A DNA stretch of 64,000 nt from assembly GCA_022113835.1 (NCBI GenBank), contig JAILWY010000023.1, forward strand, positions 11,463,501-11,527,500, given 5' to 3'. Source of the DNA: Atopsyche davidsoni (lineage: Eukaryota; Arthropoda; Insecta; Trichoptera; Hydrobiosidae). Below, one piece after another: positions 34,497-47,545 of this stretch (its first letter is position 1; each line of letters starts with the position of its first letter). The notes beneath the pieces were generated by a model. The model did no database searches. It was given only the letters and a program-made list of their open reading frames with translations, and was not told where the DNA came from. The translations under genes were made by a program, and so were the position numbers.

Positions 34497-37400
34497 TATT
34501 AATATGTGTGTTTTTGTGTATTTGTGAAATACCAAATCTATTGATAAGCATCTGCCACGTGCTGGAAATATTTACAGGTTGTCCGTCGTTAGAGCATAAT
34601 TCCTCAATTACTACCGAATTCTATAACATATAAAAAACGTATTTTACTAAATATTTTGTGACGCTTTTTTCTCATCTCTGTCAGGGGTTTTTATATCAAA
34701 TATATCTCAGGCAGGCGTGTACGTGACTATGTCCCAATAAACCTTCCAAAGGTAATGCTGATTTTTGTACGAGCAAATAAATAAATCTTAATGCTCTGCT
34801 TAATATCGATTCTTTTATAAAAAAAATTATAAAACATTTAAACCCAAATACATAACACGGAAACCATATTACTTTTCTTATAGCGTAGTATGTGTAAAAA
34901 AATATTTTGTTTGTGTAGGTTTTTTTATAGGTAAAATATATACAGTATATATAGTAATCACAGTAAAATAAAATCACAATCATCATAACAATATCAGACG
35001 ACTATTGCAATTAATTATTAGTCTATGTGAATCGTAGAAGTAAAAACCCTCTAAATAATATTAAAATCTAAGAGTAGTTCGGGACGAAGGTGAAGTTATT
35101 TATTTTCCAAAGTTCAGTCAGATAGTGCGCAAATATTTGATTTTAAAATAGGTCGGAGCAAAAATTAATATTTGTTATTAAGGTGGCACTTTCCCAACCA
35201 AAATAAACAAACAAGTTTTGAATAATTTAAATCAGCTTTGCATCTATAAGGGCGAACACATCTCCGAGTCACGTTCTCTTAAATGTCTGTATCTCTACAC
35301 ATTCCGACGCTATTGCAAGAAACAAAACAACTAACAGATAACATTATAGTATGAACCGAGTGTAACATAAAGTTTTACATTCGAATACACGCCCCAGAAT
35401 GGCAAAGTCTATCCAAGATGAACTTTTCTCTGTGGTTTTAGTGTACATTGAAAATTTAGAACGGCCCCTTGAACTACCTTAAAATTGAAGACTTTTCATT
35501 TACAAGGAAACACTGTTAAAGAATCGTTATATTACTGAAGACTCTCTTCAATTAAAGTATCGTTTAGAACTTGCGACTTATCCATTTGGAGATTATATCA
35601 AAATTAGAGAAACTTTGAATTACATTTTAAGAAAGGGTGTTACTCTTGTCTGGTTTCTTAAATTTCTGAATGCATTATGTACGAGTATTTTGTGTCTTAT
35701 TTATTTCTTTTACTTATGCACTAAGATCTAAGACCGTTCTTTAGAAAAATCACGAATCAATATTCAAGCTCTTCCACGTTGGGGTTATTTTATTCACTTT
35801 ATAAATTCTGGCTAGACTTTATTTGCGGATCGGCTTTTGCGCAATTTTTTCGGCATCAAGAGGGTTCACAGGCCGTATTACTGTACTGAGCTTTCATCAA
35901 TTTATCACATAACCTCATACATTCGGGATGAATGTCCCCAGAGTGTCATAACATCGATCAATCTACAGCCGGCAGCAGTTGCCGGGGCTCGGCGCCCACC
36001 TCGCGGCACCGTACATACTCAAGCATTACGCTATTCTATTACAATAGTTACATAATTTATTATTAAGCTCAAAGCACATTTTGAACATAATTTGATCATT
36101 AAACTACCAGTATTATATTCAAATTAATCTTTTAGTATGCGATAAGCCAAAAGCAATACGAGATATAGTAGATAGCCAAAAGGTGTTGGCTAGAATCTCG
36201 TTAATGTCCCTAAAAAAAAATTCCAAGAAATTTCTTGTGTAGTCCATCAACTAAAACAATGTAAATAGTATAATTTTTTAAAAAAATACAAATTTTCCTT
36301 ACGGCAATTTTCATTCGCTCAAGTCAATTTTTCAGGATATTGATAGAACTGAAAATAATAAATAAGCTAAAAATAGGTTGATAATAGTAATATTATAAAT
36401 ATGTTCAACAAGTTAGTCATTATTTTAAAAAGCATCATTAATTGAATTGATTCGGGCAGAAGCGGCGGGCTGCTCCGTGCGACGATGGTATCGCGGGACA
36501 GGCAGGCGGTGCAGCCCTTCCTCCACCGCGGCCGCTTATCTGCGCAGAGATGAAGGAGCGCCGGAGAACTGGCGGCCAGCGCGAGGGTTTTGATGTTTCA
36601 CCTCTTCTAATATTCAGGAAACATTTTGAAGAATGGAGGAATGTGTACGGAGAGAAATCAAAACAGTTCGTCTGACAGATAAGGCGAGGCGGAGCTCGCT
36701 CTCTCGCCTTTGATGTCTGTGATTTCTGTCTTCTTTTGACAGCGCCTGAGACTAAACTGCTCAGCGTACGCGGCGCTACATAGTTCCGACATACCAGAAT
36801 CGTTTCCTTGTGAATAATTTCCATTTTCTTGAAATGTTATTGCCGTTCCAGGGCACTTGGCAAGTGCAATTCTCTGTGTTTTCTTGATTCCGCTTTGACG
36901 GCATAATAGCTTGCGCTGTGATAGTTAGTGCTTCTGCTACCGGAAACCTTTACGACGTCTTCGCTATTTGCGTCGCTCAAATTTTGTCGCGAAAATAAAA
37001 AGCAGTCAACGGTTATTTTTTTAAATCAAGAAAAATCAAAGTAAATACAGAAAATATTTGTAAGTATTCCTTTTCACAAACAACCCAGGCGCCCTCGTAA
37101 ATTCAAATATAAACTGGATTGTTTGTTTTTCTCGTATTTAATCTTAACAGGTACGGTGCTAATTGAGAACAAGGCTTGTGACGTAACCGGGTTTATTTAG
37201 AGGGAACAATCCCATTATTGTCTCGATACCCGCGCGGCGCACGGCGCATAGTGCTCCGAGTACAATATTTTGCTTTTACAGATTGTTTGCGCTAATTGCA
37301 AACCTGAGGCACATCGATAGCAAAATAATCAAATTTCCACGGAAACGAACCTTTAAAGTGCTCACCTTTGTGACGCGCATATATAACTGAATATTTTTTC

Positions 37401-40400
37401 ATTAATTTATACATTTTTGGTATGCATTTTTATTTTATTTCATATTTCTAAAAAACGAGTATCATTAAGTGTGAGTTTTGATTTTAAAATTAATTTTGGT
37501 AAAATTTGGAATCTGATTACTTTTTTAACATCTCATAAAATCTGGTACAGTACAAAATATTGATGGCCAACAAAATTTGCATTCAAAAGTAATATAAAAT
37601 TTCAACGTTTCTCTCTAATATTTGAAACGGAGATAAAAAAAAAACAATAAACGAATAAAACCTTCACCCACAAACCCCAACGAGAAACCCCCCGCGAACA
37701 ACTTAAATCGACTTTGAAACCTCCAATTGTTAAAACTGCCAAAATCAGAGATTCTCGGTTTGAAAAGATCGGATGAGGCCGTATTTAAAGTCACCGGGGT
37801 TTTTCGTCTCAAACAATGACCCGATGGAGGAACCCTCGAAGGAAATCTATCTCGTTTGAAATATTTCCTGGGGAGAAAACCGACACAATGGGCGGACGTC
37901 TCGACGTACGCCGTTTGTAACCGTCCAATATTGTAATGGATTTTCAGGCAGAGAGTCGCCCGGCTGGACAATAACTCAATTTTTTCAACATAATTCGAAA
38001 CAAACTGCACCCTTCCGACTGATACTCCTAAAGACAAACCCTTCCATCGTACTCCGACATATTTGGTAATACATCGTACATTCAAATACAGACTAATCCT
38101 GTACAAAAACATAATAATTTTACATATGGAAAGAATCTGAACCATTTCATGTTAGAATTTAATATGAAATTGATTGCTTTACCTTCATCTCGTTCGTATT
38201 TCTTACGTGTAACTAACTCGGGATCCTACTGTATTCCACCTCGTAAATACGTTGAAGCACTTGTTCCTTTATGAAATCATATTTCATTTAGATTACGACT
38301 TAAGAATCCGTGCACTCTGAAATGAAATAACATAAAGCATATTAAAAACCGTAACGTAAAATAATATTATTCTTGAAAAAAATGCGAATAGCGCTCAGTT
38401 TTTAAGGCCAATGTACTTGAATATTTATTTTTACCGCGGGATAGTCCAAGATGAGAATAGCGAATTTTTAAACGACATTTAATTTAACTTCGCTTCTTCA
38501 TCACACTGCTCTGCATTTTGTATTTTTATTTTCCTTCTTAGTTGTATCTTTGAACTCAGCCCCGTAACTGAGTGGTTACTTTGCATAACTAGAAGCCTTA
38601 ATACCGAGAGGCTGAAAGTTGTCACACTGTCTCAATATTTTTTCAGCATTTAGAATTTTTTTAAATACTAAGGTGAGACTGTTTATACACTAAAAACGTT
38701 AGTTTGTTTAAAATGAAATGGGAGTGTAATGAATAATATGTTGAATATTAGATTAGTCTTGCAACTGATTTAACCACCTCTTAGTTTTTTTTTATTATCG
38801 GAATTTTTTACCAACCATAATTATCCGAATACAACTATTAATATGGTTCTTTTTGTTCTATAAAAGTAATGATACATGTTTTCTGTGATTTATTATTATA
38901 CACAAAGATATTCTTAAAATGTAACAAATCAAATTCCGCTCTGTTTTTTTCAATACTTGTAGACGTGATTTTTACCTTACTTGATCACTTGCAACTCCTG
39001 GCTATGATCATGAAGTGTCTTGTAGACTCAGATAATATTCAGATAATTTAATTTTGGATGTCTTTCACTCAAATAGATTTGTATATCAGCTCATTTAGTT
39101 TGTTTATTTCTTAGTAAAAATTAATATTATTGTAAATGTAAATGAAATTGTAGAACTATTTTTATTAAGTTTTATTATAAAAAAGTTGTGTTTTCTTCAC
39201 GCTATAGTTATTAAATCATTTACCATGAAACTATAATCCCACATTATAATGTTCCTTACATATTGATTAACCGTATCCTATTGCAATACATAATTCTCTC
39301 GCTACGTGCACACCTAGCATGTGACATGCAATTTAAAACTAAAACATAAATACTCCCTAAGACTCATATAAATAAAGTGGGCGGATCTCGGCAATGAAGC
39401 CGGTAAAAGATACAATCACATAATGTGTCATAGAACAAAATGTCGGGCGGTGTAGGAAAGAATAGAACCATTTGTGTTCTTTATGGAAGAGAGGCTGTCA
39501 TAACAAAATAAAGTACTGCCGTGTGACACTTTCTAGTGCGATTGTTCTTCAGGCGAGGATATAATATATCATCACCTGAGTGTTATTTTGGTAATGTTAC
39601 ACCATCAAATATCACTTAAGTAGGCTGTACAGCTTTTATTGATAATGTTTTAATTCAATATAATTTTAAAATATATAACAATATCGAAAGCCAATAAATA
39701 TACTATTCTCTTCAACCACGATTTAAAACTTTACAGTGAGTAACCCGGCGTACCTGCCAGTGGCCCATGGGGGGTTCTATATCGAAATATCTTGTTAGAG
39801 GCTTACATTTTATAGCTTGGAGAGCTCACGGTTTACCCTTCTATTGTATGCCACGGACTGCAGGCGACTGGATGCATCACTATCGGTCGCTAGAGTACTT
39901 TATTCACTGCAAGTTAGGTAGTAAGAGACCTTTCGTTGATAGACTACGCCGGAAAATAAGGAGTTTTACTCGTACCTTCCAAAACATCTGTAAATTATAT
40001 AAATAGAAACCTGAATTAGTTATTTCTTTAATGCCAAATATAACCTTAATAAATGATTAAGGTTAGCCTTAAGCGCTTGCTATCAATAAAATACCTCAAA
40101 ATTAATTATATATAATTTGTTTTACGTTATTAAATATTTACGTTAAAACAATCAATGATATATATTTATAAATAACATACAGTAAAGTCGTTGCATTATA
40201 AGCCTTAAATAATTGGGTTACTTCTAAAAGGGTATATTTTGGAGTGACACAAAAATTAGCTGGAAGCGTGCTCTTGGTAGAGATGCCCTGAGGAGCTTAC
40301 AAAAATCCCACCTTTTTCACTGTACGCGATAGCTTAAAATTTCTCATTTACTTATATAACCATTTTTTTTTTAAATAATTTTATGAACGATTAAAGATCC

Positions 40401-43400
40401 AAAACAAAAAAAAAACGCCAAACTACTTCATGTTAAATATTTTTTTAAAGATGGTATTAATTTGAATTTTCCAAATTTATTCGCCATACAGGCTGAAATA
40501 TACTTAAATAGCTTTGTGAATCATAATTTGTTTTTAAATATGAATAAGTTCGATTATTTTGTAATTTTTTTCATATTTCAACATATTTTTGAACTGCCAG
40601 CTATCAATCGCAGTCAATTATTTAAGGCGTCTATTCAATATAAAAGCATTTTTACTTGATTTTTATAAAAGTTTTTTCCAGCTACGTGGACATAAAAGCC
40701 TAAGCATTTGGCAAAGGCCACATTGTCTTCCGAAAACCATGCCACCACCCAAAAGTGAAACTATATCAATCTGGACCATAAAACTATTTTAATCACGAAA
40801 AAAAATTCAACCTGTAATGCCGATATTTTTTCATTGTATTGAAAAGAATAATATTAGTTTATAAAAAAATATTTAAACAAACAATATTGATTCGATCTTT
40901 GTTTTTTTCAGGATGACTTAATACATAATACGCCTTATAAATATATATTTATTCAAATGTACAAGAATAATCAAATGGATCCTTGATAAGACAATAATCC
41001 GTTTATGCAATAGTGCATATTGTATTCATTGTTGTGCACCATTTTTCCTTGTCGTAAATTTATACGTAGGTACACTCGCCCCGCGCATTGAGCAATAAAA
41101 TACACCAGAAAAATCATAACGCTGCTGTGTTCAGACTTTTATGGTAATACTTAATTTATTCACGACGATAAAAATGATTGCACGATAAAAAAATAATGGA
41201 ACAGTAAATTAGTAGACAAATTTATTAAAAGCGATAATTTTCATTTGTGCTGATCATGAACAAACTAAGAAAAAACGTAAGATTTGCTTTATTTATAATC
41301 TGGCATCTGTTTCTTTTATTTACACATTTTACTAGTTTTTTATTCATTAAAAGAGTGAAAATAAGTCAAATTTTACGTACATATAAAATATAAGTTTATT
41401 TAATAAAAAGTTTATAAATCTGTATACTAGAATACAAATTGCTTGTTACGCTTAAAAAAGATTGTTGTGTATTTCCAAGGCGCTTATATGTTTATCTTAT
41501 CGACAATAATCCCAACATTTTAAGAATGAAGACTTCACAAATAATCATACGTCGCAAAATACCTAATAGAAATAGAAATAGAAATCTCTTGATTAAGCTC
41601 CCTCAGTCATCTCGATCATCATGTAACGAGTTTTTAGATTTATTCATATTTTTTAAGCATCACATAACTGAAAGTCAAGAACCATTTGAGGTAGACACCC
41701 TGTCATGTCCAGAAACTTGGTTTCTGAATATTACGACATCGATACTTACCGTATTAAGCTGCCGAACAATTTTTCAGAATATTTTTAATATCACAATAAT
41801 TGTATTGTATACATAAATATATAAGACAAATAAGTTTGCATTTTCATTGTAAACACTACTAAAATCATCAGTTTTTGTTCCTTTCCATAAATATTTTAAC
41901 AGTCAGTTTAATGCCATCTACATTAAATAATTTTTTTTTTTTTTTTGAAGCTTTGTTACGTTACAGCTTTTTAAAATACAATCAGATTTAAAATCAGTCT
42001 GTGGGTTTTTAATGATGAAAAATTTATATATGTACCACTAATGTATGGGTCATTAAACATTTTACTACAACTGAATAATTTTATCTATTCATCAATAGAG
42101 TAAAACAGTAGAATCATGCAAATTGTGAATACAAAAGAAATATCAAAATTATATTAGTAGAAATATATTTTATACGGCTAAATTATAACAAAAATTGCAA
42201 CATTTTATTTCAATACGTATTCTTTTATTCCATAACAATCGATGAGAGAAGTTAACATTTAACTTATACATATATGCCGCATTAACAGGGTAAAATTTTC
42301 CAATAATGTAAATTTATGGGGAGTTTTAATTGGATTTGAAAAATCTGTCGAAAACCCAACCAGCCCAGATCTAAACGAACATTTTTAACAAAACTAAACG
42401 ATCGGTGAAAAGTATGCGTAACCAAAATACCTAAAACTTATTTATACATAAATAAGAGAAAAAAAATAATAAAAAAACAAATAATGTTATCAGTTTTCTG
42501 AAATAACTGTAGATTAAGCATTATTTTTGCAGAAAATGGAAATAATACTGAATCCGTTCTTTAATTATCAAAAAAGCTTTTTTATCAAAGGTAAATTAAT
42601 TGTACAAGTCGACAGCGAGCATTACCCCGAGGAACGCGAGCGCGCGCTGCCCGGCGCACTCCATAAAGCCCCTATCTCGGATCTAAACAGTGCGTCCCCA
42701 ACACCGCGACTCGCCCCTGAAGGGCGCGGGGTGCACCAGCACTCGCCCTGAGATACCCCATTGCTTGCCACTGTCTTGGAAATGACTTCGACGCGTTTCC
42801 CATGCTTGCTTCACTATACAATACGCAATAATCCTAAGTTTAGATTGATCCCAAAACTAAGTTTAGATTGATGTAAACGTGTAGGGGTAGTTACATAAAC
42901 TACTGATGTTGTGTGCGAGCCTTCGTGAATTTACAGTTCCCACACAACTAGAGTCAATACAACTGCGCACATAGCCGCTCGAAACTCAATAGAAACAAGA
43001 TTTTAATTCTTAAAGACTCGAGCTTCTGTAAGTTTATCGTAATTTATTGTTCATTATTCTCAGCGTGCAGCCATAAAGCATCACCTCCAGAAGAAACTCC
43101 GCTGATCAGATTGCGGGGGGGGCCACTTAAACCTAACAGGTGATGCAAAACGCTTCCGTGAGCTTACGGCCGCCATAAAAAGTAAATTTGTAACTATTTA
43201 GTACAGTTCCGAATTTTACTTTAAAAATATGGTGCGTCAGTCCGGGCGTGCGTGAGCCACCCGCCTCGTGACGTCATTATGTAAGGAACGAGCGAAATAC
43301 AGTTGTTAATATTAATGCACGTAAATAACTTAGCATCTGATAGAAGTCGGTATAAATTGGGAAGTCTGTGTAAGGCCAGGAAAAACGGGGGCCGGCGGCC

Positions 43401-46400
43401 GTAAAGTACGGGCGCGTGTGACCGCGCAGGGCGAGGCGGCCGCCCGAGTGCTTCGTTTTAATTAGCTCGGGGGCCTTTATTGCGATGTCTGTGTCGTATG
43501 CAATATTGAACTTATCGCTCTCGTTGCGATAGCCCATTAATTACTCGGAAGATCGATGGAAACTTTCACGGAAGAGAGCACATAACCTACAAGCCGCTAA
43601 CTCGGCTGCAATGGCGAGTCATTAGCTGAGCGGCCTTTAACTTTTAAGGTCAAGGGGTACAAAACTAGCATAACATATTCAAATTCGGCGACTCATATCG
43701 GCCGACTGCGTGCTTCGGAGTATTGTGTATTGTGGATTCGAGAACAAAAGATCAGTTTTAGATTCGAACCAATTGAGTTATTTTTGTGTCTTAATATTAA
43801 ACACGGTTAAAATATTATTTTTTCATTTAGTACTTTGTCAAAAAACAAGAAATTCAATACCACAAATTGTTAATAGCTTATTATATATAAGTAAATATTT
43901 GTAGATTAAAATGAATGTTCGTGCAGTTAATTTTACTGTGAAATCACGTGTGGAGGCGTCGTAGTGCTATATTCTTCAAATTAAAAGACATTGAAGCAAT
44001 AGCTGATGTATTAATGGCTTAATTAAATTTCTTAGAATGTCTTAAAATGGACGTAAACTCGAATTAACATATGCCGAAAAATAAACTCAACAATACGCCT
44101 ACGCAAACATTTATATGGAGTGATATAGTAATCCCATGTCAACCGATGTATCACTGACCACAAATTTAATTTTTTTTTTTTTCCCAAGTATTTAAAAATA
44201 GCTAAATCCGTAATGATATGTTTATTTGTCTATGTTAAAGAATTCATGGAAAAAATACGGTTTGATATTTAAAATAAATTCTTAATGTATACCTAATAAT
44301 GCTTAAAAAATGGATACATTATGAGGAAAATCAAGTGACTAAAATGGCTAAGATTTTTTTGCTTAATATGAAGCCAAATTACTGAAGTTGAGAGAAAAAT
44401 TACCGCAGTATCATCTATTATATAATAATTACCATTTATATATTGTTTTAGGAGTAACCGGCTTGACGATGGATGGCGTCATTGTTCCTCCGTACGTTCT
44501 TCAAGATGACGCTGCAGAATTACGATGCAAATACACCTTGGAGCAGGATAATCTGTACTCTGTGACCTGGTATAAGGACCACGAAGAATTCTACCGGTAC
44601 GTGCCCAAGGATAACCCCAAGCAGCACACCTACAACCTTGAAGGTGCCAAGGTCGATGTGAGTTTCTAATCACTAATTTTCATTGGAACCCAAATATTAG
44701 TAGATTACTTATTATTAATCAATCATTTGATTATTTCAATTATATGTGTCATTTTAAAACAAAATTATGCTTTTACGATGAAGTTCGTTAAAATTTTAAA
44801 ATACATCACATCGAATGAGTAATGTACATTTATTAAGAAAAGTGAATTTTCGGTTGAGTTCGTACAAATTCATATAAATTTTTCGATACTCGTATACTTT
44901 CCAATCTGTTAAGTTTTGTCATGTATTGATGTCATCAATTCAGTAAGATATCAGCTGCCTTTTGACCGTTTTTAGTTATCAATCTAGTTTGACATATTTT
45001 TTTTTATCGACTAAACATAAAACGTACTCACTGAGCTATCTATGGATATTTAATATATTGTCTGATCACTGAATACGTTCCCGAAATTCTTAATATAAAG
45101 AAAAATATAAATTTTTTAAAATATTAATATCATTACTGGTTTACTTGACTCAAGTCATAGTATAATGATTTTTGTAGCTTATATTACTACTATTATTACT
45201 ACTTTAAGATTTTAAATTTTCATATAAAGTATCGTAATAATTAATACATATATTAAACAATTTTTTTTACACTTATATTAAATATTAGAAAATTACAATG
45301 TGTACAAAAAAAATTGTATTTTTATTTATATATATTGTCTAAATATTTTCTCGTCTTCACGAAAAATCCTTTTCCGAGATCACGATATGTAAAGTATGCA
45401 GTGCGGAAAAAAATATAATCAATATCGACATGCATTTTGATCTCAATCGAAAACGAGTTGAATCGTAGTAGTATATATTTTTATTGTGAATTGAGTAACG
45501 TAAAATATAAAGTGATGTTTGATTGCCACAGCAGCAGCGATCTGACGCGCAAGTGGTGCGGCTGCGGGGCGCTCTGCCCCCGGCCAGCGGAGTCTACCGC
45601 TGTGAGGTCTCCGCCGAGGCGCCCTCCTTCACCTCCGTCAACGGCGAGGGGCGCATGGACGTCGTCTGTAAGTCACGCGGCTTTGCATCAACCTAAGGAT
45701 CCGATTTCTCTGGGGTTATCCGTTTCTGTTGCTTGTGCATGGCTGCCATTCTGTACCCTGGGCGTGTGTACAGGATCGATAATGAAGTAGTGGACTTGGA
45801 ACGATTGTAGAGAGATGTGCTCTGGAAGTAACTTGTCGAGGTGGGGAGGAGCTCTTGCTATTGTTTTTGCAGCTTGCTGCAGAAGTAGTATCAGATCTAA
45901 ACGCCAGAGCTTTGTAAGCAAATGATTATATAAGCAATGCCAGCAGCAATGCGTAGACTTTTCTTTCCAATATAAAACTGCAGTGTAGAAGTACCCGAGG
46001 ACCCACTATACTATTTTCCCCTTAGAAAACCATGAAATGGTCGCCATCCTCCTCTGAGGAGAGGCACTTTATGTAGAAGAATCAGTTTCTGTCGCATTTC
46101 CAACAAAATAATTATAACAAACATCATCAATTTTGATAAATGTTAATATTTATATTTAGACTCTTTGGGCTAATCAAGACTCACGCCTATCACAATCTCT
46201 TTAAATTAACAAATGTCATGTTTAAATATCTTTAAATATATAATCTCATAAAATAATCGTAAGATTATATACACGGAGCATAGTTAACATTATTAATAAT
46301 GACATTCCTTTCTAATCTGTACTAGCAATACGAGGAAAAAACATAGAACGCAATTTTACTATCTGCGTGTAGGCAATTTGGAAAATTAATAAACATTATA

Positions 46401-47545
46401 TTGTCTATATAGTTCTTGGTTCAATTTCAAGCACCAAATTTCATTAGTAATGAAGTAATTATCCTCTAGCTCTGCCGAAGGACGATCCAGAGATCAGCGG
46501 CGATATATTCCCGCGCGACTACCGGGAAGGAGACGTGCTCGCCCTCAACTGCACCGCGAGCCGCTCTCACCCACCTGCTAAGCTATCCTGGATGATCAAC
46601 AATCACCAGGTAAGATTAATAACCGCGCTGCGAAGTTGAAACTCGAAACTCTTGATTCCATTGTTGTTATTGTACTCAACTCCGACTTGGAGTTCAACTT
46701 ATTAATTGCAAATAAACATTTAATATAAGGCTGCACAGAAATTAGGCTATCTTTCTGTATATATCCATGTAATTCCAAATCATAAATAAGTTATACAAAG
46801 CAATTAATAACTAGTGCTTCTTTGATAAGTATCTTTAAATAATCATTGATAAAAAGTACATATGAAAACATACGTTTAAATCGATGTTTTTTAGTGACTC
46901 TGGTAAATTACTCAGTTCAAACATCCTTAAATAAATTATATTAATGTATAAGACTATATTTAGAATATTTTGTATTCAACGTTTATATTAGTAAATAAAT
47001 ATATTGAAAATGCTACGAGCTACGGCAGCGTAGCTCGCATGCGTGCAACACATAGATGTTGTAGACTGTATCACCAAATATATTGTATTGTTTAACTTAA
47101 ATAAAATACTGTTATATGGTTTGATACAACAATTAATACTTAAAATTAAAAGAATACAAACAGTTCAAAGCCAGTTTTACAAATATGTTTTTCACGCGAA
47201 AATAATAATTAAAATAGTTATTGTTTGATAATAGTTTATTTTAGACGCAAAGTATACGCGAATGACGCTATGTTGACATGTCAATTTATAGATGTTTGTT
47301 GACTATTATATAAATAACTAATTAATTTTTTTTATGTATGCTTCGTAAATGATTTATCTCCGGTTGTGCTCATCAGGTGTCCCCCTGGTTCGAGACTCCG
47401 GGCGCGAGTGACCGCGGCACCAGCTCGGGTCTGCGTCTGGCTCTATCTCGACACCACTTCCCCCGGGGAGAGCTGATGGTCAGCTGTGTGGCGACTGTAC
47501 CCTCCCTGTCACCACTTTTCGACGTCAAGACAAAGATAATCCGCG
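32457..47545 (+). CDS. beat: Beaten path (Beat) family two-Ig-domain protein, 5 exons, 3' end unresolved
   Basis: A secreted or membrane-anchored immunoglobulin-superfamily protein of the insect Beat family. Family members act on growth cones and synaptic partners by binding Side-family receptors. Joined exons 32457-32493, 44452-44657, 45532-45667, 46470-46609 and 47377-47545 give 229 codons plus one base. Residues 1-19 are a signal peptide (MKVLIIFQLLLYGVTG). Ig1 has C38 and C105, the LYSVTWYKDHEEFYRYVP strand region (47-64) and YRCEVSAEAPSF (103-114), a Beat hallmark. Ig2 has N153-C-T (a glycosylation site), W167 and C210. All five exons match Beat proteins in order, with phase-compatible GT-AG junctions. 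The C-terminus is open: in-frame TAG lies at 47548-47550 if exon 5 is read through, or splicing at GTTAGT leads to an unseen exon. The exact paralog (Beat I to VII) was not resolved. Confidence 0.85.
33414..33707. mobile_element. Foldback element with 13-bp target-site duplication
   Basis: Two near-identical inverted arms of about 107 bp (33414-33519 and 33558-33665) flank a spacer of about 38 bp. Both arms carry GATGATGACCCGGTCATTGG followed by GTCGAAACTAGTT (in opposite orientations), a type of sequence common near the ends of insect retroposons. The insertion is bounded by an exact 13-bp direct repeat, ATCTTATTTATCA, at 33401-33413 and 33708-33720. About 42 bp of non-palindromic sequence lies between the right arm and the right repeat. 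The long target duplication points to retroposition (LINE-driven); the inverted duplication could come from twin priming or from two fused copies. No coding capacity is visible. Confidence 0.75.
34459..34499. repeat. (AT)n microsatellite
   Basis: About 40 bp of TA dinucleotides in Beat-like intron 1. Confidence 0.9.
42834..42872. repeat. Short direct repeat, two 16-bp copies
   Basis: CTAAGTTTAGATTGAT occurs at 42834-42849 and again at 42857-42872, a 23-bp period. Probably a recent small tandem duplication in intron 1. Confidence 0.8.
44452..44657 (+). CDS. beat: Beat-like exon 2 (Ig1, first half)
   Basis: Acceptor TTGTTTTAG before 44452, donor GTGAGT at 44658. Encodes residues 13-81 including C38 and W52, with the LYSVTWYKD and EEFYRY strings that mark Beat family Ig1. 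Confidence 0.92.
45532..45667 (+). CDS. beat: Beat-like exon 3 (Ig1, second half)
   Basis: Acceptor in TTGCCACAG; donor GTAAGT at 45668. Encodes QQRSDAQVVRLRG and SGVYRCEVSAEAPSF with C105. The acceptor lies in CAGCAGCAG, so starts at 45535 or 45538 would also keep frame and remove one or two Gln: a NAGNAG-type ambiguity. The exon is markedly GC-rich. Confidence 0.9.
46470..46609 (+). CDS. beat: Beat-like exon 4 (Ig2, first half)
   Basis: Acceptor ATCCTCTAG before 46470, donor GTAAGA at 46610. Encodes residues 127-173: LPKDDPEISGD linker, LNCTASRSHPPAKLSW and MINNHQ, matching the start of Beat Ig2 (C154, W167). Confidence 0.92.
47377..47545 (+). CDS. beat: Beat-like exon 5 (Ig2, second half)
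   Basis: Acceptor GTGCTCATCAG before 47377. Encodes residues 174-229 with GLRLALSRHHFPRGELMVSC, the C210 partner of C154, then ATVPSLSPLF and KTKIIR. Ends at donor-like GTTAGT (47546), a weaker donor than the others; reading through gives Gly then TAG at 47548-47550. Confidence 0.85.

Larger units (their letters stand above)
32494..44451 (+). other. beat: Beat-like intron 1 (about 12 kb)
   Basis: A long intron between the signal-peptide exon and Ig1. It contains the foldback element at 33414-33707, an (AT)n tract at 34459-34499, a short direct repeat at 42834-42872, and GC-richer patches at about 35940-36020, 36440-36800, 37600-38140, 39740-39980, 42600-42760 and 43080-43650 that may hold enhancers. 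A 176-codon frame on the minus strand (37615-38145) is the longest open frame in the window but is unlike any protein I know. Very long first introns are usual for axon-guidance genes. Confidence 0.65.

Noticed and set aside
36438..36824. 128-codon minus-strand frame in Beat intron 1
   Set aside because: GC-rich patch with few stops. The protein is basic and Pro/Arg-rich without a recognisable domain.
38560..38640. tRNA-like string with GTAACTGAGTGGTTAC (A-box-like)
   Set aside because: No matching B box or anticodon arm at the right distance, and no cloverleaf could be built.
41439..41816. 125-codon + frame in Beat intron 1
   Set aside because: No recognised domain; low-complexity Asn/Arg/Ile-rich composition typical of chance frames in AT-rich DNA.
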